Assembly: GCA_020740775.1 (NCBI GenBank) | Contig: JAHEWK010000011.1 | Span: 248,001-312,000 of the forward strand | Length of the DNA: 64,000 nt | Source: Ilyonectria destructans | Taxonomy: Eukaryota; Ascomycota; Sordariomycetes; Hypocreales; Nectriaceae | Reading direction: 5' to 3' | In this document: positions 44,604-56,283 of the stretch, piece by piece | How the letters are laid out: each line of letters opens with the position of its first letter | How positions within the stretch are numbered: the first letter of the stretch is position 1 | Notes under the pieces: model-generated | The model's database searches: none | The model's input: the letters and a program-made list of their open reading frames with translations, nothing else | Told to the model about the DNA's origin: nothing | Position numbers and translations under genes: made by a program

Positions 44604-45108
44604 CAGCTCTAAAATCACTATCAAGAGGATGTGTTTCGACTATGACCTGCCTGCTTGTCAATCCAATTGTAACGCAGCATGATGATGAATGCGGGACGCA
44701 GAAGAAGTGGCAACTTTATGCATAGGCTAAATCTCGTGGCTTGGAACTGGATTTGGCTTGGCTCGCGTCATGGAGCTAGATAGGGCTTAGCGGATGACTG
44801 AGCACTAAAGTTGGTGGTATGGAATCACATCAAGTGCAGCGCCAATCCATGGCCAGACGATATCTTTACGGCTTATGTTGCATGGATAAGACAAAAAGTT
44901 CCATTCTTGACGGGTATCCTCCGGTCAGCAACATGCCTTACTTACTATATAACCTACCACCCCTTTGCTAAATTAATTTACTTACACTGTACCTGTTCCC
45001 CTGTGCGACTTTCTTCAACACCATCCCCTTGGCTACAACCCCCCCATTGCCAGACTTGCTTCTCTTCACGCAAAACGACTTACCTGTCTCCTCCCCAATC
45101 ACGCCAAA
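44604..45108. other. Intergenic, no gene recognised
   Basis: Promoter of the DUF4336 gene; the final 100 bp are CT-rich. No gene seen. Confidence 0.45.
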
Positions 45109-45924
45109 ATGCCTTCATCAAAACCAGCCGCCTCCGATCCAGTCGCCACAATGGTAATCCGAGACATCTCGCCTTCCATCACCATACTAAGTGTACCATT
45201 CGCTTTCGCTGGAGGGCGTGTGAAGGCGGGTGGCCGTGCAACCGTCATCCGCCTAGCCACTGGATCTCTAGCAGTGTTTTCACCGGTCGCTCTCACGTCG
45301 CCTGTCCTCGAGAAGCTCGCCTCCCTCGGCACGGTGCGGTATATCATCGCACCGAACATGACGCATCACATCCATATATCCGCGTGGGTGACAGCCTTTC
45401 CCGACGCCAATGTAATATGCGTCGAGGGATTACCAGAGAAGCGCGAGAAGGACGACTCCACCAGAGGCATCGCTTTCAGCCATGTCTTCACGGCCCAGAA
45501 TAAAACCACGCTGCGCATCACGGACGAGTTCGATGGCGAATTCGGCTTTGAATATGTTGATGCAGCAGCTAATAAGGACCTCGTTTTCTTGCACAAGCCA
45601 ACGAAAACGTTGATTGAGGCGGATTTACTCTTCAGTCTACCTGCCAATGAACAGTACTCAAAGGTGCCAGAGGGAGTCTCCTCCGGTATACTTGGCAGGG
45701 GAGTCAGCTCGGCATTCAGCTTGCAGGGGAACATGATCTGGCAGAAGAGGGCTTTGTGGTATGGCGTGGGATCTAAGAATCGCCAGAGCTTTGCCGAGTC
45801 TTTGAGGAGGGTCTTTGAGTGGGATTTCGAAAGAATCATCCCTTGCCATGGAGATGTGATTGAGACTGATGCCAAGGCTATCTTGGAACGGGCCACGGAT
45901 TTCTTTTTCAATGACAAAAACTGA
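45109..45924 (+). CDS. DUF4336 protein (MBL-like fold)
   Basis: A single-exon 271-residue protein. The family is a divergent relative of metallo-beta-lactamases. Visible features are VIRLATGSLAVFSPVALT, GTVRYIIAPNMTHHIHISAW (His-rich metal-binding segment), LIEADLLFSLPANEQYS (Asp ligand), and the C-terminal RIIPCHGDVIE (His ligand). The canonical HxHxDH motif is not complete, so activity is uncertain. No signal peptide or membrane segment is seen. The ATG at 45109 follows a CT-rich leader in good context. Confidence 0.8.
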   Translation: MPSSKPAASDPVATMVIRDISPSITILSVPFAFAGGRVKAGGRATVIRLATGSLAVFSPVALTSPVLEKLASLGTVRYIIAPNMTHHIHISAWVTAFPDANVICVEGLPEKREKDDSTRGIAFSHVFTAQNKTTLRITDEFDGEFGFEYVDAAANKDLVFLHKPTKTLIEADLLFSLPANEQYSKVPEGVSSGILGRGVSSAFSLQGNMIWQKRALWYGVGSKNRQSFAESLRRVFEWDFERIIPCHGDVIETDAKAILERATDFFFNDKN

Positions 45925-46565
45925 CCATCGGGAGTAATTTTCATCTTCAGAACCGCCGTCAATTCACTTTAGTTATGCATACCATTTTCTTTATACTTCC
46001 AAACTAGGAGCACAGCGTTCATAACCAGTTTCCGGGTGCTCACCCGTCCGTCTCCAGAAGTTCAGTGAAACATTTGTTATTCTACCCGCCACACTACCCA
46101 ACCAAGAAATAACGGACGATCCATAATAGAGCGAGCCTCCTGTGGTGCCTTTGCAGGATCTGAATACAGCCCCATGCATACCGAAATATTCCACAGTGGC
46201 ATATTTCATCCGTGGGCCGTCTTGAATACTCTGCAATCCTTTGATTGCTGCAAAAGTTAAATACATTGTTTGAGATCGTCAATCAATATGCCATTTCGGT
46301 ACAAGCGTAAGAAGAGTTTGAATTACAACCCAGCTCTTTAGGCTGTAACTGGTTTTACGACCAGAACAGATGACTCGGCCTTGTGTTCGCGATATTCACT
46401 GTTAACGCGATTATGGACCTTGGATAATTATTAGGGCCAAAGGAGTGGAGGTATCCCTCTGCTTGATAGGTAGCCAAAAAAAATATTTAAAGGCCAATTC
46501 CTCCTCTTCTCCATCTCCCGCCATTAACTGCAATTCCATCATAGTACTTCGACCTTGTTTGAAAC
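45925..46565. other. Intergenic, no gene recognised
   Basis: About 640 bp separating the DUF4336 gene and the degraded esterase. A TATA-like aatatttaaagg lies near 46482-46493. No gene was seen. Confidence 0.45.
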
Positions 46566-47243
46566 ATACTCGTCTACAACTCGTTCCTCGCTCTGCTTTT
46601 GCTGTGTGCCAGTGCGTCAGCTATGCCGTCACTGATACGGAAGCCCTCGCCTCCGTCTTGGACCTCTTTTGCAGATGTGCAAAAGATCTTTTTCTTGTAA
46701 GTTGAGCTTTTCTTCCTTACTATTAGACATACTAAATACCCAACAGCGGAGACTCATATTGCATGACAGGCTTCAACGTTGAGAGCGTCCAACCCTCCTC
46801 GTCGAACCCTTCTTACCCTGGAAGAACCAGTGCCAACGGTCCAAATTGGGTGGATTACCGAACCGTGCGATACAATGACTCTCATGTCCTCTCATATGAC
46901 CTGGCCGCCGGTGGCTCCACGGTAGATAATTCTTTAATCAACAACGGCGACGACCTTGTCAACTAGCTGTATGAAGATTTCAGTCCAAACTATGGCGATG
47001 TTGACACCTGGTCATCCGAGTCTTTGAAATCGATGCGCACAGTCTGTTAAATCGGGTTATAGACGACTGGGAAAGCTTTGACCAGGCAAAGATGTATAAG
47101 ACACTTCCAGCTTCTGTTCAGCTTATAAAAAGTAAGAAGTACTCCCATTGTGTGGCGGCCGAGTCGACTAATGGTAATAGTGGTACGCCTCTTCCCGATA
47201 CCAAGTGGGACAACCGTACCTATGCAGCGAACGAATACTTGTG
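46566..47243 (+). pseudogene. Degraded GDSL/SGNH esterase, CE16-like, secreted
   Basis: A signal-peptide-like segment (SFLALLLLCASASA) is preceded in frame by ATA at 46566-46568 where an ATG is expected. Exon 1 runs to 46696 (GTAAGT), exon 2 from 46747. The junction rebuilds FGDSY, the GDSL nucleophile block, followed by MTGFNVES, ANGPNWVDYRTVRYNDSHVLSYDLAAGGSTVDNSLI, which matches fungal carbohydrate-esterase-16-type acetylesterases. An in-frame TAG at 46964-46966 interrupts the protein, and the following sequence (YEDFSPNYGDVDTWSSES) carries the family onward with more stops. A later open piece (47070-47243) ends with TKWDNRTYAANEYL; its origin is unclear. Start loss, stops and decay make this a pseudogene. 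Confidence 0.75.
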
Positions 47244-47711
47244 AATTAATAACCTGCATCCTACATGACCTATTCACGATTATCTGGTGAGTGAAATTGC
47301 CAACGAAATAAGAGCCTAGTGCAGACGGATACTATGTTTGGTGGAAATAAGGAAGATGGCTATTGCGTAGCACACCATCTCCTCAATAATAGCCTCTTAC
47401 AGTGGTTCCGAAGTTAGAAATAAGCCGGCATCGACCTTATTGTCATAGGGCAAGCTGCCGTTATTTATTCAGTTTTCCGCCAATTGAACCTGTTTTTCTC
47501 CGGTTTTGTCACTCAGGCAGAGCTGGATATCTCATCAGGTTTGCAAATTATAAACAAATTGGAGTGATTAAACTCTGGTGTAATATTCATCTAATAAAGG
47601 ATTGTAATGATCTTCAAAATGTAATCTAAAGCGCCGATGAATGCAAATGTAGCCGTTTCTGGGTTCCAACCCATAATTCCCATTATTAATTCGTAATTAA
47701 AGCCCGGTCAT
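47244..47711. other. Intergenic, no gene recognised
   Basis: The remains of the esterase pseudogene give way to the 3' flank of the cerato-platanin gene. Nothing else was seen. Confidence 0.4.
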
Positions 47712-48188
47712 TTACAGACCACAGAACTTCTTGTCGACGTTAGTGACGGTAGCGTCAATGCGACCAAGGGCAGAGGCTTGGTTGTTGGTAAGAGCGTCCA
47801 TAGCCTGCTTGCCGACGTTGAGACCGTTGGCGGCATGGTCGATAGCGAGGACATAGATGGTCTTGCCCTTGTAGGTGGCCTTCTTGCAGAGGCCGCAGTT
47901 GGGCGAGTTCCAACCAGCAATGGATGCAGCACCGCCAATGTAGGGGAATCGAGGGATGTCGCTCTGCTTCTTCCAGCTGGGGTACTTGGTCATAAGACCG
48001 TTGGCACCGTCGGAGCAAGAAACAGCAGTGAGGGAGCGGGTGGGATCATCGTAGCCAGTGTCGTAGGAGACTAATATTTGTATGTTAGTGGAATTGGCAG
48101 TGTTGATGCTTTATTTGCGGTACTAACCAGAGACGGCCGAGGCGGCGGTGGCGAGGGTGAAGATGGAGAGGATGTTGGACAGCTGCAT
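47712..48188 (-). CDS. Cerato-platanin family secreted protein
   Basis: Predicted 139 residues from exons 48188-48128 and 48070-47712; the intron is GTTAGT...TAG. The signal peptide is [18 protein letters not shown]. The mature protein begins [12 protein letters not shown], the family hallmark. It has four cysteines (VSCSDG, NCGLC twice, KKFCGL) that form the two conserved disulfides, plus the central [10 protein letters not shown] and [10 protein letters not shown] blocks. Family members are small secreted cell-wall proteins that bind chitin oligomers and can act as elicitors in plant or animal hosts. A TATAAAG box lies about 140 bp upstream. The leader has short TTATTATTA and GTTGTTG repeats. 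Confidence 0.92.
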
Positions 48189-48326
48189 GTTTGCGGTTTG
48201 AGTTGGTGAAGAGTTGAAGAGGAGGGAGATGTTATTATTATTGATGTTGTTGATGTAGTGGTTGTTGTAGAGTGTGTGATGTGAAGCGAGTGATGAGACA
48301 GAATTGGAGAGAGGCTTGACGGTTCC

Positions 48327-48333
48327 CTTTATA
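48327..48333 (-). promoter_or_regulatory. Putative TATA box of the cerato-platanin gene
   Basis: TATAAAG on the minus strand about 140 bp before the ATG at 48188. Confidence 0.5.
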
Positions 48334-51300
48334 CTCAAAGAATTGCCGGGCTTGATACGCGGATGGCTACTCATAAACTCAACCTAGCATACTGCCGAGA
48401 GATGCTTCTCCTCCGTTACGAGCTCGTGGTGGGTCATTTCCCCACATGACATCAGATGTCACGGTTGAATGCCGTCGAGCATTCGGTCAGGCCGCGCGAA
48501 AAAGGACGGGCGAAGATCTATTTGCGTCCCGTCCCCACCTGTGGAGAGCCCTACTTCGTATAGAGCCGGCACCATTCGCCACTTCCCGTGTCACGTCGTA
48601 TTCCGGGGTCCACCTTGGTATTAGGTAGCTTCGGGGTAGTATTTCTGGCTTCTCCGGGGAGCCGTCGGATGATTTTATTAACTTGTTTGGGAACATCTAG
48701 TCTCGCTTAGGCCTAGCTTTCAAGCGACAGCTCGTATCCCGCCTCGTTTATGGATAATCTACACAGTGCTCACGGCCCGAGCTGGCGAGGTCCTTATGGC
48801 CGGAAAATTGACTTGCGGATGCGATCGTCAGTTGCATTGAATAGTCGCTGCCCAAGGTCGGTTAGTCCAACGTTGCATCTCGGAAAGTACTCTCCGATCA
48901 CCATCATGGCCGAATCAAGCATGTAGAATTGAACGTTCAACAGAGATTAATGGTGCATCGCTGCTTTGTCCTCTGTGAATGACATAATAAGGTCTATCTG
49001 AGGCTAGGCGATGAACTTAAAAGACGGAGGCGAGCCGAATATTACACCGCTTATGGGACGGGGAAGGCTTGCAGGTCGCTAGTGGGTGAGTGTGTGGATC
49101 GAGCTTAGACGGACACGAAGTTATTGCTATGTGCGGTGTAGGAAGCTTCATTTTATTGTACATTGTCACGAGTCGCGATGAAGGAATCCAATCCGTAATT
49201 TACCGCTTTTCGTTGTATATGCCACAATTCCTAGAACCACGTCGAAGTTTTGGGTTTATTTGCGTCGATCTATTTACATCCGATCTGACTTTTGGCCGCA
49301 TTCCAACATTTATGGACTAACTAATCCGGTGATCCAGTCCACATCCCACCTATCATCGGATGTTTCGGCCACATCCGGCCATCTTCAGCGCCCTAGTGAG
49401 CCGTCACGGCCCAGCTCCACACAAAGCCGCAGCTTCCTTGGACCAGGGCTTGGATTAGCTCTACCAATATTGACGACAAAGGATTCTTCATTCAGATGTA
49501 TCTATTCCTTAACTTGCAAGTATTTCGCCAGTTTTAGAAACGCTCCTTATTTAGCTCGCTGCCGGACATGCAGTAAGAACTGCGCCAGTGGCAGGACTAG
49601 TGGCTTGTTTCGCTGCGGCCGGTGTTCTAGACACAACGCCACCTAAACATCGCCACGATCTCACCTAAGCCAACGCCAATTTACTCTGTAGCGATGTCAT
49701 AGCTATCTTACAATTTTTTTATCTTCTCCATCTCTGCCTCCTGCCATCCGTTGATCGTGCTTCTATCCAAGAGTCCAGCATCCCCCAACACATCTAGGAT
49801 CGTTCCCAAACGCCTCGGGGCACACAATGAGACACTTGAGGCACCCTTTTGACACTATGCGACCATCTGAGCCTGACTATCTAAGCCCCCATAGAATCAC
49901 GCTTCAACAGCGAATGCTGCGGAATGCGCGCTATGATTTTTCCGGAACAAGAGATACAGCTAGTATTGACCGTATATAGCAGCCCAAGACTGCGACACAT
50001 GAAGTCTAATTTCACTTCTTGACGGACACCCTATTGGGGACACCATATCGGATTACCCGTCTCCTCACATCGGCATCGAGCCTCGGTTGGGTGATTACCA
50101 GCATCTACTCATCTTTGACACGGAGAAGCTCGAGAATGAGGTATTGAACGAGAAATTGAGCTTCATGCCTTGTCGACGTGTGTTTCCGCCAAATATAGTC
50201 TACGGACGTATTCAAGGGCGGTGGGCACCTGGAGCACTTCCCCTCGATCTTGCGATTTCTAAGAGCGGTGGGAAAGGTCATGTGCGGAATTTTTACTGAC
50301 ATTGTCCGCGAGATTGACAGAATGGCAGTTACAAACCAAATCTCGACAAAAAAGTGCAAGAACTTCTGAAGAACCGTAGATAATTGAAGAAGCCTTGTCC
50401 AACGTCCCTTTTCGGCATCATGTGTGTAAGATCGCGATTGAAGTTCGAATGGGAAAACCCTTTTCTTAATTCTAATTTCCCGACCTTTCATCCTCGACCT
50501 CGAGATATCAGACTGCAAGCGGCCAGCTCCATACCTTTGGACAATCCAGTCCCAGCTATACTCAGTCGACACTGTAACTTATGATATTTCGTCCGAGGGC
50601 AGTAGGGTAGGCTGGTTGGGGATGGCTGGTAAGAGTGGATCAGAATGTTGATCCACAATCTACATTATGTCATTAGTGAAGGGAAGTGGGACGACATGGT
50701 CATGCCAGCTGTCACGTTCTCCTATCTCGGACCCCATCATATGTATGACGTCAAGTATCAGCTGGATCTAATCTGCTCGAGGTGTTTACAGTTAAATGCC
50801 CTTGGTGATGCTAACGTCTGCATGGGCCGAATTGCTTGAGTTTACAATATTGACCCTTCTCCGCAACAGATTGTATAGCCCATCGACAGGTGATAGCTAT
50901 CTTCCCTTGTCAATGGAAGCGACCAAGTAGAAATCGAATGTCAGGCAAAGTGCCCCCTTGGATGTGCGCAGTTTCAAGTCCATACCTTGCCCCACATAAG
51001 ATTGGATGGCAATAGCAGTCGTAGTGCGTTTCCAAGCTGATTATCTGGGGTAGGCTTTTGTAACATAATGAATTGGTAAGACTTCTGTTGTAGCTTAATT
51101 GGGGGGGGTACTGTTGTACCTGTCGCCTATTCTGCTTGAACATCCCTGGAGCAACAGCCTCCCTCAGTTGTTGTCAAAGGCTAAGCCACCACAAATTGGT
51201 GGCGCATTTCGTCCCCAATGATATAGTGACACACTCTGCTTGTCGACTTGTCAATTATTCTCGAAGATTGCCTCGTGGGGCCGTGGGGCACAGCAATCGA

Positions 51301-51442
51301 ACGTAACACCAAGTGAAAAATCAACGAGTCAACATTGAGGGGTCGGTCGAACACTCATGCCACTTTTAATAATTATAACTCTACTGATCCATCACGCGGA
51401 AGAGAACTTTCCTATCCGAGTTCATATCGCTCAATTTGGATA
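48334..51442. other. Long gene-poor interval
   Basis: About 3.1 kb with no recognised gene. Short open frames, such as 49260-49646 and 50105-50572, have no known domain. No transposon protein motif was seen. Confidence 0.45.
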
Positions 51443-53121
51443 ATGGATCCTCTATCTGACGTGGGCCTTGCCTCAGCTGTTGTGCAATTTGCTCGATTTG
51501 CATCCTCCCTCATCTCCGCTAGTGACATTTATCATTCCAAACCCCATGATTTCTTCCACATTGCCCTCATTCTTTGAGAACAGAGATGAAGTTCCCGCGC
51601 TCTGCGTGATTTTAGAGTCCTCAAAGTCGAAAGCCAAAGATCACTCATCGGAAATACCTGCGATATCTCAAAAGATGGGGTTATGAACTTGGAAATCATA
51701 AATACCAATAAAAAACTTCAATAAGAACGAGACAAACTAGACTTAACTATTTGAATAGCTGAATTGGTAAAAAAAAGTCTTGCACATGCTTTGTTTATCC
51801 AAGGAACAAGCAATTTTATCTAGCTTGAACTTTAGCGAAAAGCCACCCGGCAAGAGACAATTTGAGAGGTTTACACCGACACGTTTCAATGGATCTTCGA
51901 GTTTCAATTTGCACAATGCTTGGAGTTGAATAATGGAAGATTTTGGATTACTGGGAAGACCGATTCCGGAAAACCAACCCTCATCAAATTTCTCACCGAT
52001 ATCCTGATGTTCTTTCGGCTTGGGCCAGTCTAAAGAGAACCGCAATGGCGGTATTTTATTTCTGGGGCTCAGGCACAAGCATGTAGAAGTCATTTCAAGC
52101 CCTTCTATAATCTTGTCTCTCCAATCTTCGGGTATTGTCTAGCTTGTATTACTGCAGCCTGCCCGCATCAATAAATTCATGTGATCAAGGTCCTTTTCCA
52201 AGCGACAATAGGCCATGGGGCATTCCAGAGCTCAAAGAACAAATCCGGAATTTAGCTAGGGAGGTAAGTCTCTCTGTAAATTATTGATTCTTTATCGATG
52301 CTATAGACGAGTTCAGCGTGCTATGTCAATCATGTGGGCCTACATGGCGTGCTGGAGGACTTCTCGAAATCGTTAAATCTCAAACTGTGCTTCTCCAGCC
52401 ATCCTTGGACTGAATCTCAGGATGCCTTTAAGCTTGGTGTTTATTAGTTAACACAGAGAATCATTATCTAGTTCAAGAGATAAGTAGGCTTCAGGACCAT
52501 CCTAAATTGGCAACCGGGATCGGGACTAATGATCTGAAATCAGCTTTGATAGAAACCATTAGCAACAGAGCCGAGGGAGTGTTCCGTTCCGTATTTCCTT
52601 TACCCGAGATCTCAGAAATGGCAACGCTCAAGGTGGCGCCATATCACAGCTCAACAGAAAGCTGAGGAAACTTCCAACTGGTTTGTTGTCTATTTTTCAG
52701 GACATACTTGAGAAAGTTTCGACCGATCACGAGAGAATGGTCGGAACTTGAGAAATAACTCTCCACGAAAAGAAACTCCTGAGGTTGGATGTCTATGGCT
52801 ATGACGCTAAAGAGTATGACGATGCACACTATGCGATCAATTGCTGGAGCCTGCTCCGAGGGGGAGATTTCGAATCTCCACGACAAAGTACGCCGACAAA
52901 TTCATGGAATAGAGAGCCTTTACGTTGAACTTTTGCACAAGATAGGCCGCGACTTTATAGATCGGGAGATGGGGACTACGCAGCTTCGAAAAGGACTAGG
53001 CTTCAATTTCTCGTCAGGAGCTGATGGGTCTCCTGTAAAAGACTATCGTGTGGTTGTCGCAAGCAAGCGGCATGCTCCTTACATCTCCCGAACACAGATT
53101 CAGTCATATGGGCAATGTTAA
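51443..53121 (+). pseudogene. Degraded NACHT/STAND (NLR-like) gene
   Basis: Begins MDPLSDVGLASAVVQFARFASSLISASDIY, the N-terminal domain of many fungal NLR-like proteins, but the frame is lost after about 44 codons. Further on, at 51890-52000, the plus strand reads TFQWIFEFQ...CLELNNGRFWITGKTDSGKP, the helix and P-loop (Walker A) of the NACHT ATPase, with Pro where Ser or Thr must coordinate Mg. WGSGTSM follows the P-loop, then an in-frame TAG at 52084-52086. Near 52390 the text reads LKLCFSSHPWTESQDAF, like the sensor strand SSRPW of the family. The last open segment (52789-53121) may be the C-terminal part. Several stops and frame changes make it a pseudogene. Confidence 0.7.
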
Positions 53122-53360
53122 TATATGTATATTGTCGAGGATCAAAGTTGCAGGGACTGGTGTTTCCACTGCCCAGCATGGAATTGTCATTTATTGTGAT
53201 TCGTTGTGACTTTAAATGCAGGTTGGAAAGCTAAATTGAACTGTTTTTACGAGACTATTAACTACTAGGGTAGAATGTCTTCTCTAAAGGTCTTATGGAA
53301 TTACTGTAAGTTGAAGTGCCATTTTCCCTGGCTCTTGCTCGCGGACTACCTCGCTTCACT

Positions 53361-54655
53361 CTAAACGCCTTCGGGACTTGCTGTACTTGAATAAGAGCCG
53401 GACTGGCAACGAAGCCCTGGATTCGATGTTCTGGATGAAGTCTTTATGGTTCCCCTCGTTGTGACTTCTTTATCGTGAAGGTACGGGCGGAGAGATGGTA
53501 GGCAGGCGATAATGACGCCCATGCCACATTCAAGGGTATTCCAAAGCACTAGAAGACACATGCCGTAGATTAGCGTACGGCCCGAGGATAATTCCATCGT
53601 TGTTGCTGGCGTTGAATATCAACTGGACATGAGAAAACTTACCCATCAAACTTAAGGAGAGATTGTTTCGAACCTCTGAAGTCTCGAGTGTGACGATCCG
53701 GACGATGCAAATTATCATGGTAATGCCTCCAAGGAGAAATGTGCAGTATACTCCCACTTTCAATGACGTCTTCAACCCCATACTTGGCACAATGAGCCAA
53801 GGAAGCGCAAATACTATTCACAGTCAGTCTTTATTTGTTTCATTGGGGGCTGGTAGGTTTCTGTCCAGGCTCACCCAGAAGGTCCCCGAAGAAGTGGAGG
53901 GCCCAGGATATGATAAAGATACTTTCACCATAGTTTATAGCACATGATCCGGGAAGGCTTAGACTCCTAATTCGAGTTCGTCAGTAAAATCGGACAATCG
54001 CTTTTGGGGGAATAATATTCACCAATCGTCTTCAGGCTCACAGACGCAGAGTAGCACAATGACGCTCGCAAGGTAAGCTGCCCCGTTGTAGGCCATTGTC
54101 GCCCACAGAAGGATTTTTCGTTTCTTCATGAATTCCAGGAATAATTGCAAGTAGGCTGCAAGTAGTGCTGCTTTGCAAAGGTAAAAAGTTGACCAAAGCG
54201 GAATATGTGACAGCACGAGCAACTAATCAAGACAACCTGTCAGCTAATTTTCTTTCAGGAAGTTGAGCGATCGACTCTGGTTTGCGACAGTCTTTTACTC
54301 GCCTTGATTATCATGTCAATGTTATCGGGATCTCCATGATACCCATCCAGTGTCATCATGACGTGTTTGTCAAACGCACCTAGGTGTGCTAACTCGGTAT
54401 TCATCACATTCGTTATGGTGGCACATATCCACGATGCGCAAATGAACCAATCACTGTACATCAACTTTCTTTTCTGAATTATGATGCGAAGATAAAGTCG
54501 TGCAATGATGGCCACAGCAGCGATGCCCGTGAGAAGCCATCCCGAAACCTGTTGGGCTTTGGCGTTAGAGCACGCGGAGAATATTCGACCTCTCGACCAC
54601 ATGGACCTGATATTCTTACGAGGAGGGGAAGTGGCCCCGGGGAACTTGCGCCCAT
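53361..54655 (-). CDS. PTH11-like rhodopsin-domain membrane protein (1)
   Basis: Predicted 310 residues from minus-strand exons 54655-54620, 54548-54303, 54222-54023, 53966-53875, 53813-53643 and 53548-53361; frame is kept at each join. The core has the fungal seven-TM rhodopsin-domain pattern: GWLLTGIAAVAIIARLYLR, DWFICASWICAT, IPLWSTFYLCKAALLAAYLQLF, SIFIISWALHFFGDLLVFALPW, and the ending LECGMGVIIACLPSLRPYL. No CFEM domain is present. Intron 2 has a GC donor (AAG/GCGAGT) if the family alignment is right. ATG 54655 with a short first exon is chosen because it splices in frame directly into TM1; other starts are possible. Such proteins are candidate surface sensors. A similar gene lies 5 kb away on the other strand. 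Confidence 0.72.
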
Positions 54656-56283
54656 GGCTCTTGGTCGGTATTTTCGGTGCTCGTGAAATCGTATTTCGTT
54701 CCGTTGGATTAGAAGGTTCCTCGAGCGGCACAATTAGACATGCTGTGGGGTCTCGTCGTTTTGGGGGTATTGAGACATGAAGCCACGATTGAGCACGAGG
54801 GAAAAAAACTCGTCTTTCCATTCCCCTTACGGGAGCAGACTTCCAGCTATATAGTTTTAGCCAAGCAGTCCAGACTTGAAAGCGACCCATCGGGATTTGC
54901 CATGAGCCATTAGCGGAGCTAACCCGGAGCAAAGACAGACAAGCTGTTTAGGCTTTCCCAAGACAGCTCCATTCTTGGGATAACGCCACACTGGAGAATA
55001 TTGCATTCCAGTCGAGATTTCGATGCCGAGTGAAGCGAACAAGATGAGTTGTTTGATGAAATCTTTGCCAACCATGGTACTTCGAATTGAAAGATATGGG
55101 AAGTGAATCAAGGCACTGATATTCCTGACGTAATTCGGTTGTTACATGAGCAACAAAATTAGTAATGGGATCAATATGAGTCGATATGAATCCGGACCGT
55201 CCCCAAGGTAACAATGGTGGCGTTTTGCTAAATCTTCTGAGTTTGGAGATGATCCATGGGTCTGGGCAGCCAAATGCGTAAGGTATGGAAGATCATTTGC
55301 AGAGTTCTAACCCACCAAGTCACTAATTAACGCCGCGTAGCGCCACTGGGCCTATTGGGAATCATCCAGAATACGCGTAAGACGTTTTCACTCCTCGTCC
55401 GCAATTCTTGCTACCGATTACATCCAAGGATGTTGCATCCGGGCGCCACCCGGGCCGAAGTCGTTGCATGGAAATACCCCCGGTGATAAGACTAAGGAGC
55501 TTTTGCTCCGTTAAGTCGGCTGCATTTAAGAGATGCGTTAACCCAAGCGCAATGCCTGTGAGGCTCGAGACTGAAGCAGTTGATCTTAACAGCAAGGCTC
55601 CGTTTGTAAGGGTCATCGCATCCACTTTGAAGTTCGGACTGAACTGAACGTACTGTGTTTGGGCATGCTCGGCTTATTCATACTTGATATGCATTGTGAG
55701 AAGTCGTTTCTGTTCGCATTTGTGTAGTAAAGCTTTGCACAGAAGACGCAGCTCTGTCGAGACGAATCTGGGGGCTGCGTGAGGAATTGGGTTCCCATGA
55801 CTAGTGCCGAAATTAACCGCACAGTAGTTCAAGAACATTTAATATATTAATTCCGTATGGTCATATGACAAATAATTTGATTGATCAATGGGCCATTATT
55901 AAAAGGACGCGTGTTTAAGTAATTGGGGCTATTCTGTATTTATGAAATATGTCATGGTACTGAGAGTGACTTGGACGGCGAGGCCGGGTTTAGTTGCAAT
56001 GCGTGATTGTTAGGCAGTTTACCTCGCAACTGGCAAAGATTGTTTTCTATCTATGTGCAGCACATGTAATCGAATACCGAAAGGATGGGCGAATACAGAA
56101 ACTCAGAGATTCGGAAATCCAGTTACCATACGTATCGTTTATTGTAATTAGGCGGCGAAGGGTTCTCACGCAGTAATAGAAATCATTGACAACGAAATAT
56201 TTTGACCACCATAACCCGAATGAGGCCCGATTACATATTAAACCCGACTAAATCCAATCCATCCACGGTGTATTTCGACGTTT
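54656..56283. other. Intergenic, no gene recognised
   Basis: About 1.6 kb with no supported gene. Open frames at 54948-55214 and 55362-55625 show no domain. Confidence 0.45.

Noticed and set aside
23000..46000. Secondary-metabolite gene cluster
   Set aside because: P450, reductase, esterase, transporter-like and regulator genes occur, but no polyketide, peptide or terpene synthase core gene was found and the genes are widely spaced.
51743..52093. Minus-strand open frame of 116 codons
   Set aside because: It is the antisense shadow of the NACHT P-loop region of the STAND pseudogene.
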